A stretch of DNA of 64,000 nt, taken from the NCBI RefSeq assembly GCF_002198665.1, contig NZ_MWLM01000029.1, forward strand, positions 33,548 through 97,547, written 5' to 3'. The position numbers and the translations under genes were made by a program. Source of the DNA: Novosphingobium sp. B 225 (lineage in GTDB: Bacteria; Pseudomonadota; Alphaproteobacteria; Sphingomonadales; Sphingomonadaceae). The first letter of the stretch is position 1. Each line of letters opens with the position of its first letter. The notes below the pieces were generated by a model. The model was not told the origin of the DNA. It saw only the letters and a list, made by a program, of their open reading frames with translations, and did not search any database. Positions 1 to 8,789 of the stretch are shown in pieces.

Positions 1-727
1 ACAGTTCGCGCAGCTCGCCGCTGGTGGTGGACCCGTGATAGGGCACCGCGCCGCGCGTCACGTCATAGCGGCTGCGCCACTCGGGGCGGTTCCAGTCTGT
101 CTCGAACAAGGCCTTCTCGCCCGGATTGAGCGGCACGCCCAGCGCTTCGACCAGCACAATAATCAGGTGGCGGCGTTGCGCCCCCGGCGCTTCCAGCCCG
201 GCGGCACGAACCGCCGAATTGAACGGCGCGCCGGCCTTGGGCAGGCCGACATAGGAACCCGCGGTGCGCGCGGTCGCCATATTGTCCACATTGGTCAGCG
301 CAAACACCGCCAGCAAAGCCAGCGCCCAGCCGCGCAGCCCGCTTGGGCCCGGCGCGCGCGGAGCAAGCCACCAGCTGAGCGCCATCGCCAGCGCCACCAC
401 GCCCCCACCGAGCAGATATTCCGGCGAGCGCAGCGGGCGCACTTCGCGCAGGAACGGCAGCAGCAGTTCGTAATTGTAGAGCGTGATGTTGAACACCGCC
501 CCGACATAGACCGTGGCCACGGCCAGTGGCAGCAACAGCAGCACCGCGCGCCGGACGGCCAACCAGGGCAACTGCGAGGCCAGCAGCGCGAACAGTCCGA
601 AACCCATGACATAGCGGCCCAGTGGCGGTCCGCCGATCGGCCACATCAGGATTACCGGCAGCAGTGGCAAGACCAGCCAGGTCAGCGCCCAGCGCCAGGG
701 AAATCCATGCAGAACCGGAATTTTCAA
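1..727 (-). CDS. sulfatase-like membrane enzyme, N-terminal part (runs off left edge)
   Basis: Only about the first 242 codons are present. The frame is closed by a TAG at 761-763. I start at the TTG at 727 because the next ATG (646) lies after the first hydrophobic stretch. The visible protein has four or five hydrophobic segments, then a soluble part beginning IIVLVEALG that reaches YHGSTTSGELREL at the window edge. Several membrane helices followed by a Thr in a Gly/Ser-rich turn resemble the LtaS and phosphoethanolamine-transferase branch of the alkaline phosphatase superfamily, where such a Thr is the nucleophile. By family it would move a phosphoglycerol or phosphoethanolamine group onto an envelope glycan on the periplasmic side. 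The metal-binding C-terminal half is outside the window, so the substrate is unknown. Confidence 0.65.
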   Translation of the reverse strand, partial: MKIPVLHGFPWRWALTWLVLPLLPVILMWPIGGPPLGRYVMGFGLFALLASQLPWLAVRRAVLLLLPLAVATVYVGAVFNITLYNYELLLPFLREVRPLRSPEYLLGGGVVALAMALSWWLAPRAPGPSGLRGWALALLAVFALTNVDNMATARTAGSYVGLPKAGAPFNSAVRAAGLEAPGAQRRHLIIVLVEALGVPLNPGEKALFETDWNRPEWRSRYDVTRGAVPYHGSTTSGELREL

Positions 728-877
728 CGCGCCGCGCCCTTTGCAAATGCCGAGCTTGGCCTAGCCCAGCATGGTTAATGGCGGGTTACCTGCGGCGGCG
801 ATCAGCGGTGGAAGCAGAGCCAGCATTCCGCCACTGACGCCGGGCCTCAACCTCCTCCGCATCGCGCCAACGCGCCA

Positions 878-1777
878 TCAGTCCGTCCCTGCCACATCGC
901 GCACCCGGCCCGCGTGCCACAGGTACAGCCCCGCCCCGATGATGATCGCGGCCCCGGCCAGGGTCATCGCATCGGGATGATTCTCGAACATCAGCCAGCC
1001 GAACAAGGTCGCCACCAGCAGCTGGATATAGGTCATCGGCGCGACGGTGGCCGCCCCGGCCTTGGTCGTGCCCATATAGATCAGCCAATGCGCGCAGCTG
1101 GCCGAACAGGCCACCAGCGCGCAGCGGGCAATCACGCTCCAGTGCGGCAGGTGGACGGCAAACCGCTCGATCCCGCTGAAATGCAGCGCGGTGGTCGCGA
1201 GGATCAGCATCACCGAGGCCAGCGCGGCGACATAGAACTGCATCGCCAGGACCGATCCCTTGCCCGCGACAAAGCGGTTGCCGATCATCAGCACGCTCAT
1301 CCCCAGAGCGGACAGCAGGGGCAGCAAGGCCGCCCAGCCGACCACCGCAAAATTGGGCCGCAACACCACCAGCACCCCGGCAAAGGCCACGACCGAGGCC
1401 ACCAGCGTCTCGCGCCGGGCGGGCTCTCCCAGCAGCAGCGCGGCGAGCAGCGCAGTCAGCATCGGGCTGGTAAAGGTAATCGCGGTGGCCGTGGCCAGCG
1501 GCATCACGAACACCGCGGAAAAGAACCCGATCGTCGCCATCGCCACCGCCCCGCCGCGCAGCAGCTGGACCCGCGGAGCCGGCATGCGGAAAGCTGCGGG
1601 GCCTTCATGCCGCCACAGCAGCACGCCCAGCCCCAGCGCCCCGATGATATAGCGCGTCATCGCAATCGCGGTGGGCGCCCATTCCCCGGTCATGGTCTTG
1701 ACCACGGCATCGCCGCAGCTCAGCACGGCGAACCCCGCCATGGCATAGAACAGTCCGGTGGTTTCAGTGCGGCGCAA
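878..1777 (-). CDS. DMT-superfamily (EamA) transporter
   Basis: About 299 residues with ten hydrophobic segments in two similar halves, the EamA drug/metabolite transporter layout. The first segment starts at TGLFYAMAGFAVLSCGDA, the second-half helices include TYIQLLVATLFGWLMFE, and the protein ends in a short polar tail. The start is uncertain. A TTG at 1777 just precedes the first helix, the ATG at 1746 would cut into it, and an ATG at 1870 would add about 31 unconserved-looking residues. It is divergent from the glycosyltransferase at 1925. The family exports small metabolites across the inner membrane. Nothing in the sequence identifies the substrate, and it has no obvious partner gene. 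Confidence 0.85.
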   Translation of the reverse strand: MRRTETTGLFYAMAGFAVLSCGDAVVKTMTGEWAPTAIAMTRYIIGALGLGVLLWRHEGPAAFRMPAPRVQLLRGGAVAMATIGFFSAVFVMPLATATAITFTSPMLTALLAALLLGEPARRETLVASVVAFAGVLVVLRPNFAVVGWAALLPLLSALGMSVLMIGNRFVAGKGSVLAMQFYVAALASVMLILATTALHFSGIERFAVHLPHWSVIARCALVACSASCAHWLIYMGTTKAGAATVAPMTYIQLLVATLFGWLMFENHPDAMTLAGAAIIIGAGLYLWHAGRVRDVAGTD

Positions 1778-1924
1778 GGACTGGTTTCCAAGGTAACGAT
1801 CCGGCCTCCTATCGCCCGGCAGTGGCCAGCGCCAGAGCAAGCTGAAGTTTACCGACTGTTTACGGTTCATCCTTAACAAGATGTCACCGGATGCCTTGGG
1901 ACGAGGCGGTCTGGCGGGGGTATC

Positions 1925-2929
1925 ATGACCAAGCTGATTATCCAGATCCCATGCTTTAACGAGGCAGAGAACCTGCCCGAGACACTGGTGGCCCTGCCCC
2001 GGCGGATCCCCGGCGTGGACGTGATCGAAGTGCTGGTGATCGACGATGGCAGCCACGATGGCACCGCCGAAGTCGCCCGCCGGTTTGGCGTGCAGCATGT
2101 GGTTCGCCACCGCCGCAACCGGGGGCTGGCCGCCGCGTTCCAGAGCGGGCTTGATGCCGCATTGGCCGCCGGAGCCGACATCGTGGTCAACACCGATGCC
2201 GATGGCCAATACGAAGGCGCCGACATTGCCAAGCTGGTCGCCCCGATCGTCGCACATGAGGCCGACATCGTGATCGGCGACCGCGGCGTGGCCGACAATG
2301 CCCATTTCGGCCCGTTCAAGCGCCTGCTGCAACGCATGGGCAGCTCGGTCGTGCGGCAGCTGTCGCGCACCGATGTGACCGATGCAGTCAGCGGGTTCCG
2401 CGCGATCAGCCGGGCAGCGGCGCAGCGGATCACGATCACCACCGAATTTTCCTATACCACCGACATGCTGATCCAGGCCGGGCGCAAGCGCTTCAAGATC
2501 GTCAGCGTGCCGATCCGAACCCATGCCGCCGTGCGCCCTTCGCGGCTGTTCAAATCGGTGCCGCAATTCATCTCGCGCCAGTTGATGACCATGGCGCGCG
2601 CCTATGCCACCTATAACCCGCTGCGCACTTTCATGCTGATCGGCGGAGCAATCGCCGCGCTGGGGCTGCTGCCGATCCTGCGGTTCCTGTATTTCTGGGC
2701 CAGCGGTGACGGCCAGGGCCATGTGCAATCGCTGGTACTGGGCGGATCGCTGCTGGTCCTGGGCGTGCTGACCGGACTGATGGGCGTGCTCGCCGATCTG
2801 ATCGGAGCTAACCGCAAGCTGCTGGAAGCTACTTTGAAGCATGTCCGCCAGCTGGAAGAACAAGTCGCGCTACTGCGCAGCGAGAGCGAGGCTCCGCCCC
2901 GCGCTGCCGCGCGGCAGGTTCGCCGATGA
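1925..2929 (+). CDS. family 2 glycosyltransferase, DPM1/polyprenyl-phosphate type
   Basis: 334 residues. The N-terminal GT-A domain (about 1-215) opens with IIQIPCFNEAENL, has the nucleotide-binding stretch VIDDGSHDGT and the metal-binding DADGQYEGAD. The second half has two hydrophobic segments (about 235-300) and a short helical tail (KHVRQLEEQVALLR) that could form a coiled coil. This is the arrangement of dolichol/undecaprenyl-phosphate sugar synthases, which load a sugar from a nucleotide donor onto a lipid carrier at the inner membrane. Its stop overlaps the start of the next gene by 4 bp (ATGA). A GT-C enzyme there would be expected to use the lipid-linked sugar made here, so the two probably form a donor/acceptor pair. 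The sugar is unknown. Confidence 0.88.
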   Translation: MTKLIIQIPCFNEAENLPETLVALPRRIPGVDVIEVLVIDDGSHDGTAEVARRFGVQHVVRHRRNRGLAAAFQSGLDAALAAGADIVVNTDADGQYEGADIAKLVAPIVAHEADIVIGDRGVADNAHFGPFKRLLQRMGSSVVRQLSRTDVTDAVSGFRAISRAAAQRITITTEFSYTTDMLIQAGRKRFKIVSVPIRTHAAVRPSRLFKSVPQFISRQLMTMARAYATYNPLRTFMLIGGAIAALGLLPILRFLYFWASGDGQGHVQSLVLGGSLLVLGVLTGLMGVLADLIGANRKLLEATLKHVRQLEEQVALLRSESEAPPRAAARQVRR

Positions 2930-4578
2930 ACGCGGTGACCGGTCGCCTGCCAGGGCGAAACGCAGAGTTCTGGCCGATCGCGGGGCTGACCGCGGTTGCC
3001 ATGCTGACGCTGTTCACGCTGTTCCGCCGATCGATCAACTGGGACGAGTACTGGTTCCTGAGCCAGGTCAACGAACTGGCCCAGCACCGCCTGACCCGTC
3101 CGTTGCAAACCATCCACACCCGTCTGTTCGCCTGGCTGACCCATGTGCCGGGCAATGACATCGACGCGCTGATCGCGGGGCGGTTGGGCATGTTCGCGTG
3201 CCTGATGGTGGTCGCCGCCGCCATCGTCGGCATCGCCACGCGCTTTGCCGGGCGCAATGCCGCGCTGTTCGCGGCGCTGGCCTATCTGTCGGGCGGCTAT
3301 GTGTTCCAGCATGGCTACAGCTTCCGGGTCGATCCGCTGGCCACGGCCATGCTGATGTCGGCGCTGTGGGCCTTGCTGGCCCTGCGGCTCAGTGCGGTCC
3401 GGATCATCGGGATTGCCTTCCTGATCGGCCTTGCGGCCATGGTGACGATCAAGGTCGTGCTCTATGCCCCGGTGTTCGCCGGGGTGATGTGGCTGCGCTG
3501 GAACGAGGCCGGACGCAGCCGCGACGAAGCCTTGCGGATCATCGGCACGGGCCTGGCGGCTGCCGCATGGTTCGGCCTGATCTTCCTCTATCACCGCCAT
3601 GACCTCGCCCAGGCCTATGAAGGCGCGGCCAGCAATGTGCTGCGCACTTCGGCGGGATATATGTTCCAGATGGTGCCCCGGTTCTATTGGCCCATGGTGC
3701 TCAAGGCGGCGACCACCGCCCCGGTGCTGACCCTGATGATTCTGGCCTTCCCGTTCGTGCTGCGCCGCCATGCGGGTTCGGCGGCTGAAAAGGTCGCGCT
3801 GGCGGGGTTCTTTGCGCCGCTGGCAACCTTGCTGTTCTATCACAACACCGCCGCCTATTATTACACCTTCATGCTGGCCCCGGTGTCCGTCGCGGTGGCG
3901 GTGGTCGTGCCTTATGCCTTGCACCGGTTCCGCGCGCCCGCGCTGGCCGGGGTGCTGGCGGTCAACCCGCTGGCGGTCTGGGTGGCCGAACCGCAGCCCT
4001 CCCTGCCCGCCCAGCGCACCATCGCCGTAGCCGCCAAGCAGTTGTTCCCGCAGCCGATCGGCTACTTCGACAAGATGGCCATGCTGCCATCGCTGGCCAA
4101 GCACAACATGTTCATGACGAAGTGGGGCATCGACCTGTACCGCACGCATGAAGTGCCCGGCCTGGCCGAGACCATGGCGCGCGAGGCCGTTCCGCTGGTG
4201 GTGGAGAACAACGAGATCTTCACCCAGGCCCTGCGCGGCATCGACAACCAATACCGGGTCTACCGCGATGAGGACATCGCTGTGCTGCGACAGAATTATG
4301 TCCATTTCTGGGGGCCGTTCTGGCTGGCGGGGCGCGACGTGCCGGCCGGGGTAGAGCCCGTCCGCTTCGATCTGGCAGTGCCCGGCACCTATACCGTCCA
4401 GCAGGCGCCCCTGGTGCTTGACGGGGTGGAGCATCAGCCCGGCGCGGTAGTAGCGCTGGCGCGCGGCAGCCATGTGATTGGCGGTGGGCGCAAGGCCGAA
4501 GCACGGTTGATCTGGGGTAACAATCTGCGGGCGCCCAGTTACGCGGCGCCGACCGGCGACCTGTTTATCGACTTCTGA
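2926..4578 (+). CDS. GT-C fold membrane glycosyltransferase (GT39/ArnT-like)
   Basis: 550 residues. After a first helix (WPIAGLTAVAMLTLF) comes a periplasmic loop with NWDEYWFL. Its acidic pair sits where GT-C enzymes such as ArnT and protein O-mannosyltransferases carry the catalytic Asp. About nine further hydrophobic segments follow to about residue 345, then a mostly soluble C-terminal domain of about 200 residues, probably periplasmic. It is translationally coupled to the DPM1-like gene upstream, and its 3' end overlaps the convergent gene at 4565 by 14 bp. Inferred role: transfer of a polyprenyl-phosphate sugar to a lipid, glycan or protein outside the inner membrane. The acceptor cannot be told from sequence. 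Confidence 0.75.
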   Translation: MNAVTGRLPGRNAEFWPIAGLTAVAMLTLFTLFRRSINWDEYWFLSQVNELAQHRLTRPLQTIHTRLFAWLTHVPGNDIDALIAGRLGMFACLMVVAAAIVGIATRFAGRNAALFAALAYLSGGYVFQHGYSFRVDPLATAMLMSALWALLALRLSAVRIIGIAFLIGLAAMVTIKVVLYAPVFAGVMWLRWNEAGRSRDEALRIIGTGLAAAAWFGLIFLYHRHDLAQAYEGAASNVLRTSAGYMFQMVPRFYWPMVLKAATTAPVLTLMILAFPFVLRRHAGSAAEKVALAGFFAPLATLLFYHNTAAYYYTFMLAPVSVAVAVVVPYALHRFRAPALAGVLAVNPLAVWVAEPQPSLPAQRTIAVAAKQLFPQPIGYFDKMAMLPSLAKHNMFMTKWGIDLYRTHEVPGLAETMAREAVPLVVENNEIFTQALRGIDNQYRVYRDEDIAVLRQNYVHFWGPFWLAGRDVPAGVEPVRFDLAVPGTYTVQQAPLVLDGVEHQPGAVVALARGSHVIGGGRKAEARLIWGNNLRAPSYAAPTGDLFIDF

Positions 4579-5416
4579 GCGACTTCGCGCCGCGCATTGT
4601 AGCGGCGAGGCCATAGCCAAGGTCACCCAGCACCGACGCAATCCGCAGCGCCAGCACTGCACCCAGCAAAGCGGCAGCAGGCTGGTTCGGACCGGCCAGC
4701 GCCAGCAAGGCCGCTTCGCGCACACCCAGCCCGCCGGGTGCGACCGGAACGACAAAGCCCGCCAGCCACGCCAGCAGGAACAGCGCCCCGAACTGCGGCA
4801 GCGATGCGCTGGCCGGTAGCAGTACGGCTCCCACCACCATGGCGGCCATGGCAAAGGCTGAGAATGCTCCGATCTGGCAGGCGAGCGCCCGCAGCAACGG
4901 ACGGCGCGCCCCCCAACACAACGCAGTCAGCGCCGCGAGCCCGGCACCGGCGGCCAGCGGCGCCCGCGTGCCGATCAGGCAGGCGGCGGCCACGGTCATG
5001 CTCGATGCGAGATGCAGCCCCACTTCAGTCAGGCTGGCCTTGGCCAGTTGCCCGTGCGCCAGACCGGCCTCGGCCCCGCCGAACTGGCGGCTGACATACT
5101 GAAAGACCGAACCCGGCAGGTACTTCATCAGTACCCCCCGGCCATAGATTGCTCCGGCCACGCGCCGATCCAGCTGCTGCTGCGGATCGGCCAGCACTTG
5201 CCAGCCGCGCGCCAGCAAGTGATCCGCGCCTGCGAACAGCAACGGTGCAATCGCCATGGCCCCGGCCAGCGGCCAGCTCGCCTGATCGGCAAGCTGTCCC
5301 GGTTCAAGCCGCCACAGCCGCTCGCCAATGAATCCAATGCTGCCCGCAACCACAGCCGCACCGCCCCACCGCGCCAGTGCGCGCCGGACCGGCCCGGCCT
5401 GCTGCGGTTCAGGCAC
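4565..5416 (-). CDS. UPF0104 / lysylphosphatidylglycerol synthase TM-region family protein
   Basis: 283 residues from a GTG at 5416 that overlaps the 3' end of the methyltransferase gene by 8 bp. About eight hydrophobic segments. The loop motif PGGLGVREAALLAL near residue 225 is the hallmark of this family (the flippase-like domain of MprF, AglD, YbhN). The Arg/Glu-containing loop is conserved in lipid-handling members. There is no C-terminal aminoacyl-transferase domain, so it is not a full MprF. The gene sits head to tail with a methyltransferase and convergent with the GT2/GT-C pair, so a role in moving or modifying a membrane lipid or glycolipid is a reasonable inference. Much longer upstream starts exist in this frame but would lie inside the methyltransferase gene. 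Confidence 0.8.
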   Translation of the reverse strand: MPEPQQAGPVRRALARWGGAAVVAGSIGFIGERLWRLEPGQLADQASWPLAGAMAIAPLLFAGADHLLARGWQVLADPQQQLDRRVAGAIYGRGVLMKYLPGSVFQYVSRQFGGAEAGLAHGQLAKASLTEVGLHLASSMTVAAACLIGTRAPLAAGAGLAALTALCWGARRPLLRALACQIGAFSAFAMAAMVVGAVLLPASASLPQFGALFLLAWLAGFVVPVAPGGLGVREAALLALAGPNQPAAALLGAVLALRIASVLGDLGYGLAATMRGAKSLRSR

Positions 5417-6053
5417 GGAGGATGCTGGAATAGTCAGGATAGGGCACGCAGTAAGAACGGCCATGGAACTGACGTTCCTTGAGCCCGCACTGCGCAATAC
5501 CCGCGCGGTAGCGGTTGCGTCCGGAATCGTCGAACAGCACGATCCCGCCCGGTTTGAGGTGCGGCAAGGCATGGGTCAGGCAATCGATCCGGCGGCGGCC
5601 ATCGACCACGATCAGGTCAAACAGCCCGCCCGCCCTGGCAATCGCGCCAACATAGTCTTCCCCGGCAAGTTCACGCTGCCACAGCTGGACATTGGTAAAC
5701 TCGGCCACCAGCGGGCTCAGCAGGCGGTGCCAGTCGGCATGGTGTTCCACGCTGATCACTTCACCTGCACGCCGGGCCAACCAGGCCGTGCTGGCGCCCG
5801 AGCCATATTCGAACACCCGCGCGCCGGGGCGGGCGGCCAGGAATTCAGCCACCTCGCGGGTGGCTTCGACATGCCACCACGGGCAGTCAAGCCGGATCAT
5901 CCGCTGCGGTTGGTGGATCGCCAGCAGCGAAGCCGCCCAGCGGCGCCAGCCATAAGCATCCTCATCACGCGCCCGCGCGACAAACCGGTCGAGCGGGGGC
6001 AGCGCAGCAAGTGCTTGCGCGGACGAAGAATAAAGCCGTTTGGCAGCGTACAT
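5409..6053 (-). CDS. class I SAM-dependent methyltransferase-like protein
   Basis: 214 residues. Motif I of the Rossmann fold is VFEYGSGASTAWLA near residue 100, followed by an acidic strand end (ISVEHHADW). Motif IV-like FDLIVVDGRRR and a post-motif segment LKPGGIVLFDD complete the core. The YGSGxST form of motif I recalls sugar or FkbM-type methyltransferases rather than nucleic acid enzymes. The N-terminal 60 residues contain no clear domain. It is probably cotranscribed with the UPF0104 gene through the 8-bp overlap and may modify the same lipid or glycan. The substrate is not predictable. Confidence 0.75.
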   Translation of the reverse strand: MYAAKRLYSSSAQALAALPPLDRFVARARDEDAYGWRRWAASLLAIHQPQRMIRLDCPWWHVEATREVAEFLAARPGARVFEYGSGASTAWLARRAGEVISVEHHADWHRLLSPLVAEFTNVQLWQRELAGEDYVGAIARAGGLFDLIVVDGRRRIDCLTHALPHLKPGGIVLFDDSGRNRYRAGIAQCGLKERQFHGRSYCVPYPDYSSILRA

Positions 6054-6304
6054 GGCGGGTTCCCCTGCTTGTTTCCGGTCCGGTCTATCCAGTCCACTGT
6101 TAAGATTGTGCTAACGATAAGTGGCAAGAATTCATGCGCAAAGCGGGCCGCATTGTCTGGCTTGGCCTACCCGCCAGACCCGCTCGAAAGGTCAATCCGG
6201 CGGCATTAGGAAATCTTAAAAGTTTCCGGCTTATTCACCATCCGGATAAGGCATCGGGTAGCCATACCCCTGCCAGAAAAGAACCAGTCCGAGGGTAGAC
6301 CGCG

Positions 6305-7828
6305 ATGAGTGCATTTGGCCGACGCAACGGAGTAGGTGGCATGGCGCCAGGCGCGCGGCCGCAGTTCGGCGTTGCACGCCCGATGAAGGGCGGCGTTGAT
6401 GCAGCCAAGTCGGGCGGGGACCAGTTCCCGCCGCTCCCCGGTGAAGAGGCCCCTGCTCCCCTGCCCCCGGTCGGTGGCGGCGGCGAAGCGCTGAAGGCCG
6501 ATGCGATGACCCGTCTGCAAGACCGGGTCAACGGCATTGCCGAAGCCAATTACGAAGCCCAGGGCTTTGAAGCCTCGGTTCACAAGATCAAGGAACAGGT
6601 GCTCCCGCGCCTGCTCGAACGGGTCGATCCCGAAGCCGCGGCGACCCTGACCAAGGATGAACTGAGCGAAGAATTCCGCCCGATCATCATGGAAGTGCTG
6701 GCCGAGCTCAAGGTCACGCTTAACCGGCGCGAACAGTTCGCGCTGGAAAAAGTGCTGATCGACGAGCTGCTGGGCTTTGGTCCGCTGGAAGAACTGCTCA
6801 ACGATCCCGACGTGTCGGACATCATGGTCAACGGGCCGGAACAGACCTACATCGAAAAGAAGGGACGTCTGACGATTGCCCCGATCCGGTTCCGCGATGA
6901 AGCCCACTTGTTCCAGATCGCCCAGCGCATCGTCAACCAGGTCGGCCGCCGCGTCGACCAGACCACCCCGTTGTGCGACGCCCGTCTGAAGGACGGCAGC
7001 CGCGTCAACGTGATCGTGCCCCCGCTGTCGCTGCGCGGCACCGCGATCTCGATTCGTAAGTTTTCCGAAAAGCCGATCACGATCGACATGCTCAAGGACT
7101 TCGGTTCGATGAGCGACAAGATGGCCACCGCGCTGAAAATCGCCGGCGCCTGCCGCTTCAACATCGTCATCTCGGGCGGTACCGGTTCGGGCAAGACCAC
7201 CATGCTCAACGCCCTGTCGAAGATGATCGATCCGGGCGAACGCGTGCTGACGATCGAAGACGCCGCCGAACTTCGCCTGCAGCAGCCGCACTGGCTGCCG
7301 CTGGAAACCCGCCCGCCGAACCTGGAAGGGCAAGGTGCGATCACCATCGGCGATCTCGTCAAGAACGCCCTGCGTATGCGGCCTGACCGGATCATCCTGG
7401 GCGAAATCCGCGGCGCGGAGTGCTTTGACCTGCTCGCCGCGATGAACACCGGTCACGATGGCTCGATGTGCACGCTCCACGCCAACAACCCGCGTGAGTG
7501 CCTGGGCCGTATGGAAAACATGATCCTGATGGGCGACATCAAGATCCCCAAGGAAGCCATTTCGCGCCAGATCGCCGAATCGGTCGACCTGATCGTGCAG
7601 GTCAAGCGTCTGCGCGACGGTTCGCGCCGCACCACCGAAATCACCGAGGTGATCGGGATGGAAGGCGATGTGATCGTCACCCAGTCGCTGTTCAAGTTCG
7701 AGTATCTCGACGAAACCGACGACGGCAAGATCATCGGCGAATTCCGCCCTTCGGGCCTGCGTCCCTACACCCTGGAAAAGGCCCGCCAGTTCGGGTTCGA
7801 CCAGGCGTTCCTGGAAGCCTGCCTGTAA
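6305..7828 (+). CDS. cpaF: CpaF/TadA-family secretion ATPase
   Basis: 507 residues. A low-complexity Gly/Pro/Ala N-terminus (1-70) precedes a helical domain (about 80-160), then the type II/IV secretion ATPase core. Key motifs are Walker A GGTGSGKTTML, Asp box TIEDAAELRL, Walker B RPDRIILGEIRG and His box GHDGSMCTLHANN. CpaF powers Tad/Flp pilus assembly on the cytoplasmic side of the inner membrane and is usually encoded next to cpaB, cpaC, cpaE and tadB/tadC. None of those genes is adjacent here: upstream is a methyltransferase on the other strand and downstream is about 550 bp without a gene. All catalytic motifs look intact, so it is probably functional and either serves a Tad locus elsewhere or another machine. 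Confidence 0.93.
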   Translation: MSAFGRRNGVGGMAPGARPQFGVARPMKGGVDAAKSGGDQFPPLPGEEAPAPLPPVGGGGEALKADAMTRLQDRVNGIAEANYEAQGFEASVHKIKEQVLPRLLERVDPEAAATLTKDELSEEFRPIIMEVLAELKVTLNRREQFALEKVLIDELLGFGPLEELLNDPDVSDIMVNGPEQTYIEKKGRLTIAPIRFRDEAHLFQIAQRIVNQVGRRVDQTTPLCDARLKDGSRVNVIVPPLSLRGTAISIRKFSEKPITIDMLKDFGSMSDKMATALKIAGACRFNIVISGGTGSGKTTMLNALSKMIDPGERVLTIEDAAELRLQQPHWLPLETRPPNLEGQGAITIGDLVKNALRMRPDRIILGEIRGAECFDLLAAMNTGHDGSMCTLHANNPRECLGRMENMILMGDIKIPKEAISRQIAESVDLIVQVKRLRDGSRRTTEITEVIGMEGDVIVTQSLFKFEYLDETDDGKIIGEFRPSGLRPYTLEKARQFGFDQAFLEACL

Positions 7829-8381
7829 GCTGTCCGACCACACTTCCGGCGTCTGGTAGACACCCAAAGGGGTGTGAATTCGTGTGACTTTCCGGGCGGT
7901 CCGGGCGGCCATGACCGCTGCCCTTGGCAGGTCTCCAAACACGACGTAACGATCTGATTCAGAGCGATTATCAGTCTCGCAAGCGAACCGCTGCACGGCC
8001 AACCCTCGCCCGTCCACATGGCCTGTCTCGCGCGCGGAATGTGTGAACTTGCACTTTGCTGCAACTGTTCCCGGCCCAGCCCCGCGCAGGGTTGCCACTG
8101 GATGAAATTGCAGGACTGAACAATGCGGCCTCATCCCGCAGGTTAGGTCATATTTTTGCAATGTAGGAAAGCCGATTTGAAGGCAGGGTTGGGATTCATG
8201 TGGGTTCGCACGAAAGCACGAAGCCACGAAGCTATGTTGGGCGGCTCTGCGAGCGTTCGATTGACGGCGTGAATGGCCGGAATGTTTGGGGGGAGCGGTC
8301 GTTAAGTCGTGAGGTTCACCTGCCCAGATTCAACTTGCCTCCCGCATGACGTCGATACAATTTGCATCCCTTGCTCAACAT
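7829..8381. other. 553-bp stretch with no convincing gene
   Basis: I see no coding frame with a credible start, codon bias or protein similarity. A small hairpin, acaccc-aaag-gggtgt at 7860-7875, lies about 30 bp after cpaF but lacks a T run, so it is at most a weak terminator. Further along there are short direct repeats of the type cgaagc/acgaag (about 8208-8232). The base composition is less GC-rich than that of the neighbouring genes, as expected of non-coding or foreign DNA. Confidence 0.5.
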
Positions 8382-8690
8382 CTAGTCCGAAATGCAGGCG
8401 ACTATCCCGGTAGCAATGCCGTTTTCGATAACGGCATAGCAAGCTCCGGAAGGCCGTGGCCAACATTTGGCTTCGGGCTTGACTGAAGTCGAGGTGACTT
8501 GCTCTCGGAGGCATTCGTGGCCGCCGCAGTCAGCGGCCCCGCGACAAACTTTGGCGGGTTCAGGTTTGATCGCAAAATCCGCATTGGGCGAGGGTTTCAC
8601 GCCGCACGCGCCAATCGCAACAATGGTGGAGCCCGCAAAGAGTGCTGCCAAGATCTTGGGCAATCGACAAGTCGAACGCTTCCTAATCAT
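8382..8690 (-). CDS. small Cys-rich lipoprotein, unknown function
   Basis: 102 residues from the ATG at 8690. A GTG at 8705 is possible but has no spaced ribosome site. The N-terminus has the features of a lipoprotein signal: a basic start (MIRKRSTCR), a hydrophobic core, and a lipobox IGAC at residues 26-29, so the mature chain would begin at Cys29. The mature part contains six further cysteines (CRGAADCGGHEC, then KCW, GACY and VACISD), suggesting disulfides in the periplasm. No domain is recognised. It stands alone on its strand in a gene-poor region between cpaF and a small membrane protein. It could be a species-specific envelope protein. Existence of the gene is likely, function unknown. 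Confidence 0.6.
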   Translation of the reverse strand: MIRKRSTCRLPKILAALFAGSTIVAIGACGVKPSPNADFAIKPEPAKVCRGAADCGGHECLREQVTSTSVKPEAKCWPRPSGACYAVIENGIATGIVACISD

Positions 8691-8789
8691 AGCGGTGAGA
8701 TGCACTTCTCAGGCCGTGTCCGCAATGTTGTCGTATCCGGACAGTCCGGTTCAACCAAAATCGACGTCAGAACAGACCCGACCAGCCCC

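Noticed and set aside
761..862. 33-codon minus-strand frame ahead of the sulfatase-like gene, in the same frame with a TAG between
   Set aside because: Hydrophobic but too short to support, with no clear ribosome site. It could be a leader peptide but nothing shows this.
1870..2863. Upstream extension of the first DMT transporter by hundreds of residues
   Set aside because: The extension is antisense to the family 2 glycosyltransferase and has no helix or domain pattern.
2611..4854. 747-codon minus-strand frame over the GT-C gene
   Set aside because: Antisense to the glycosyltransferase pair with no domain of its own.
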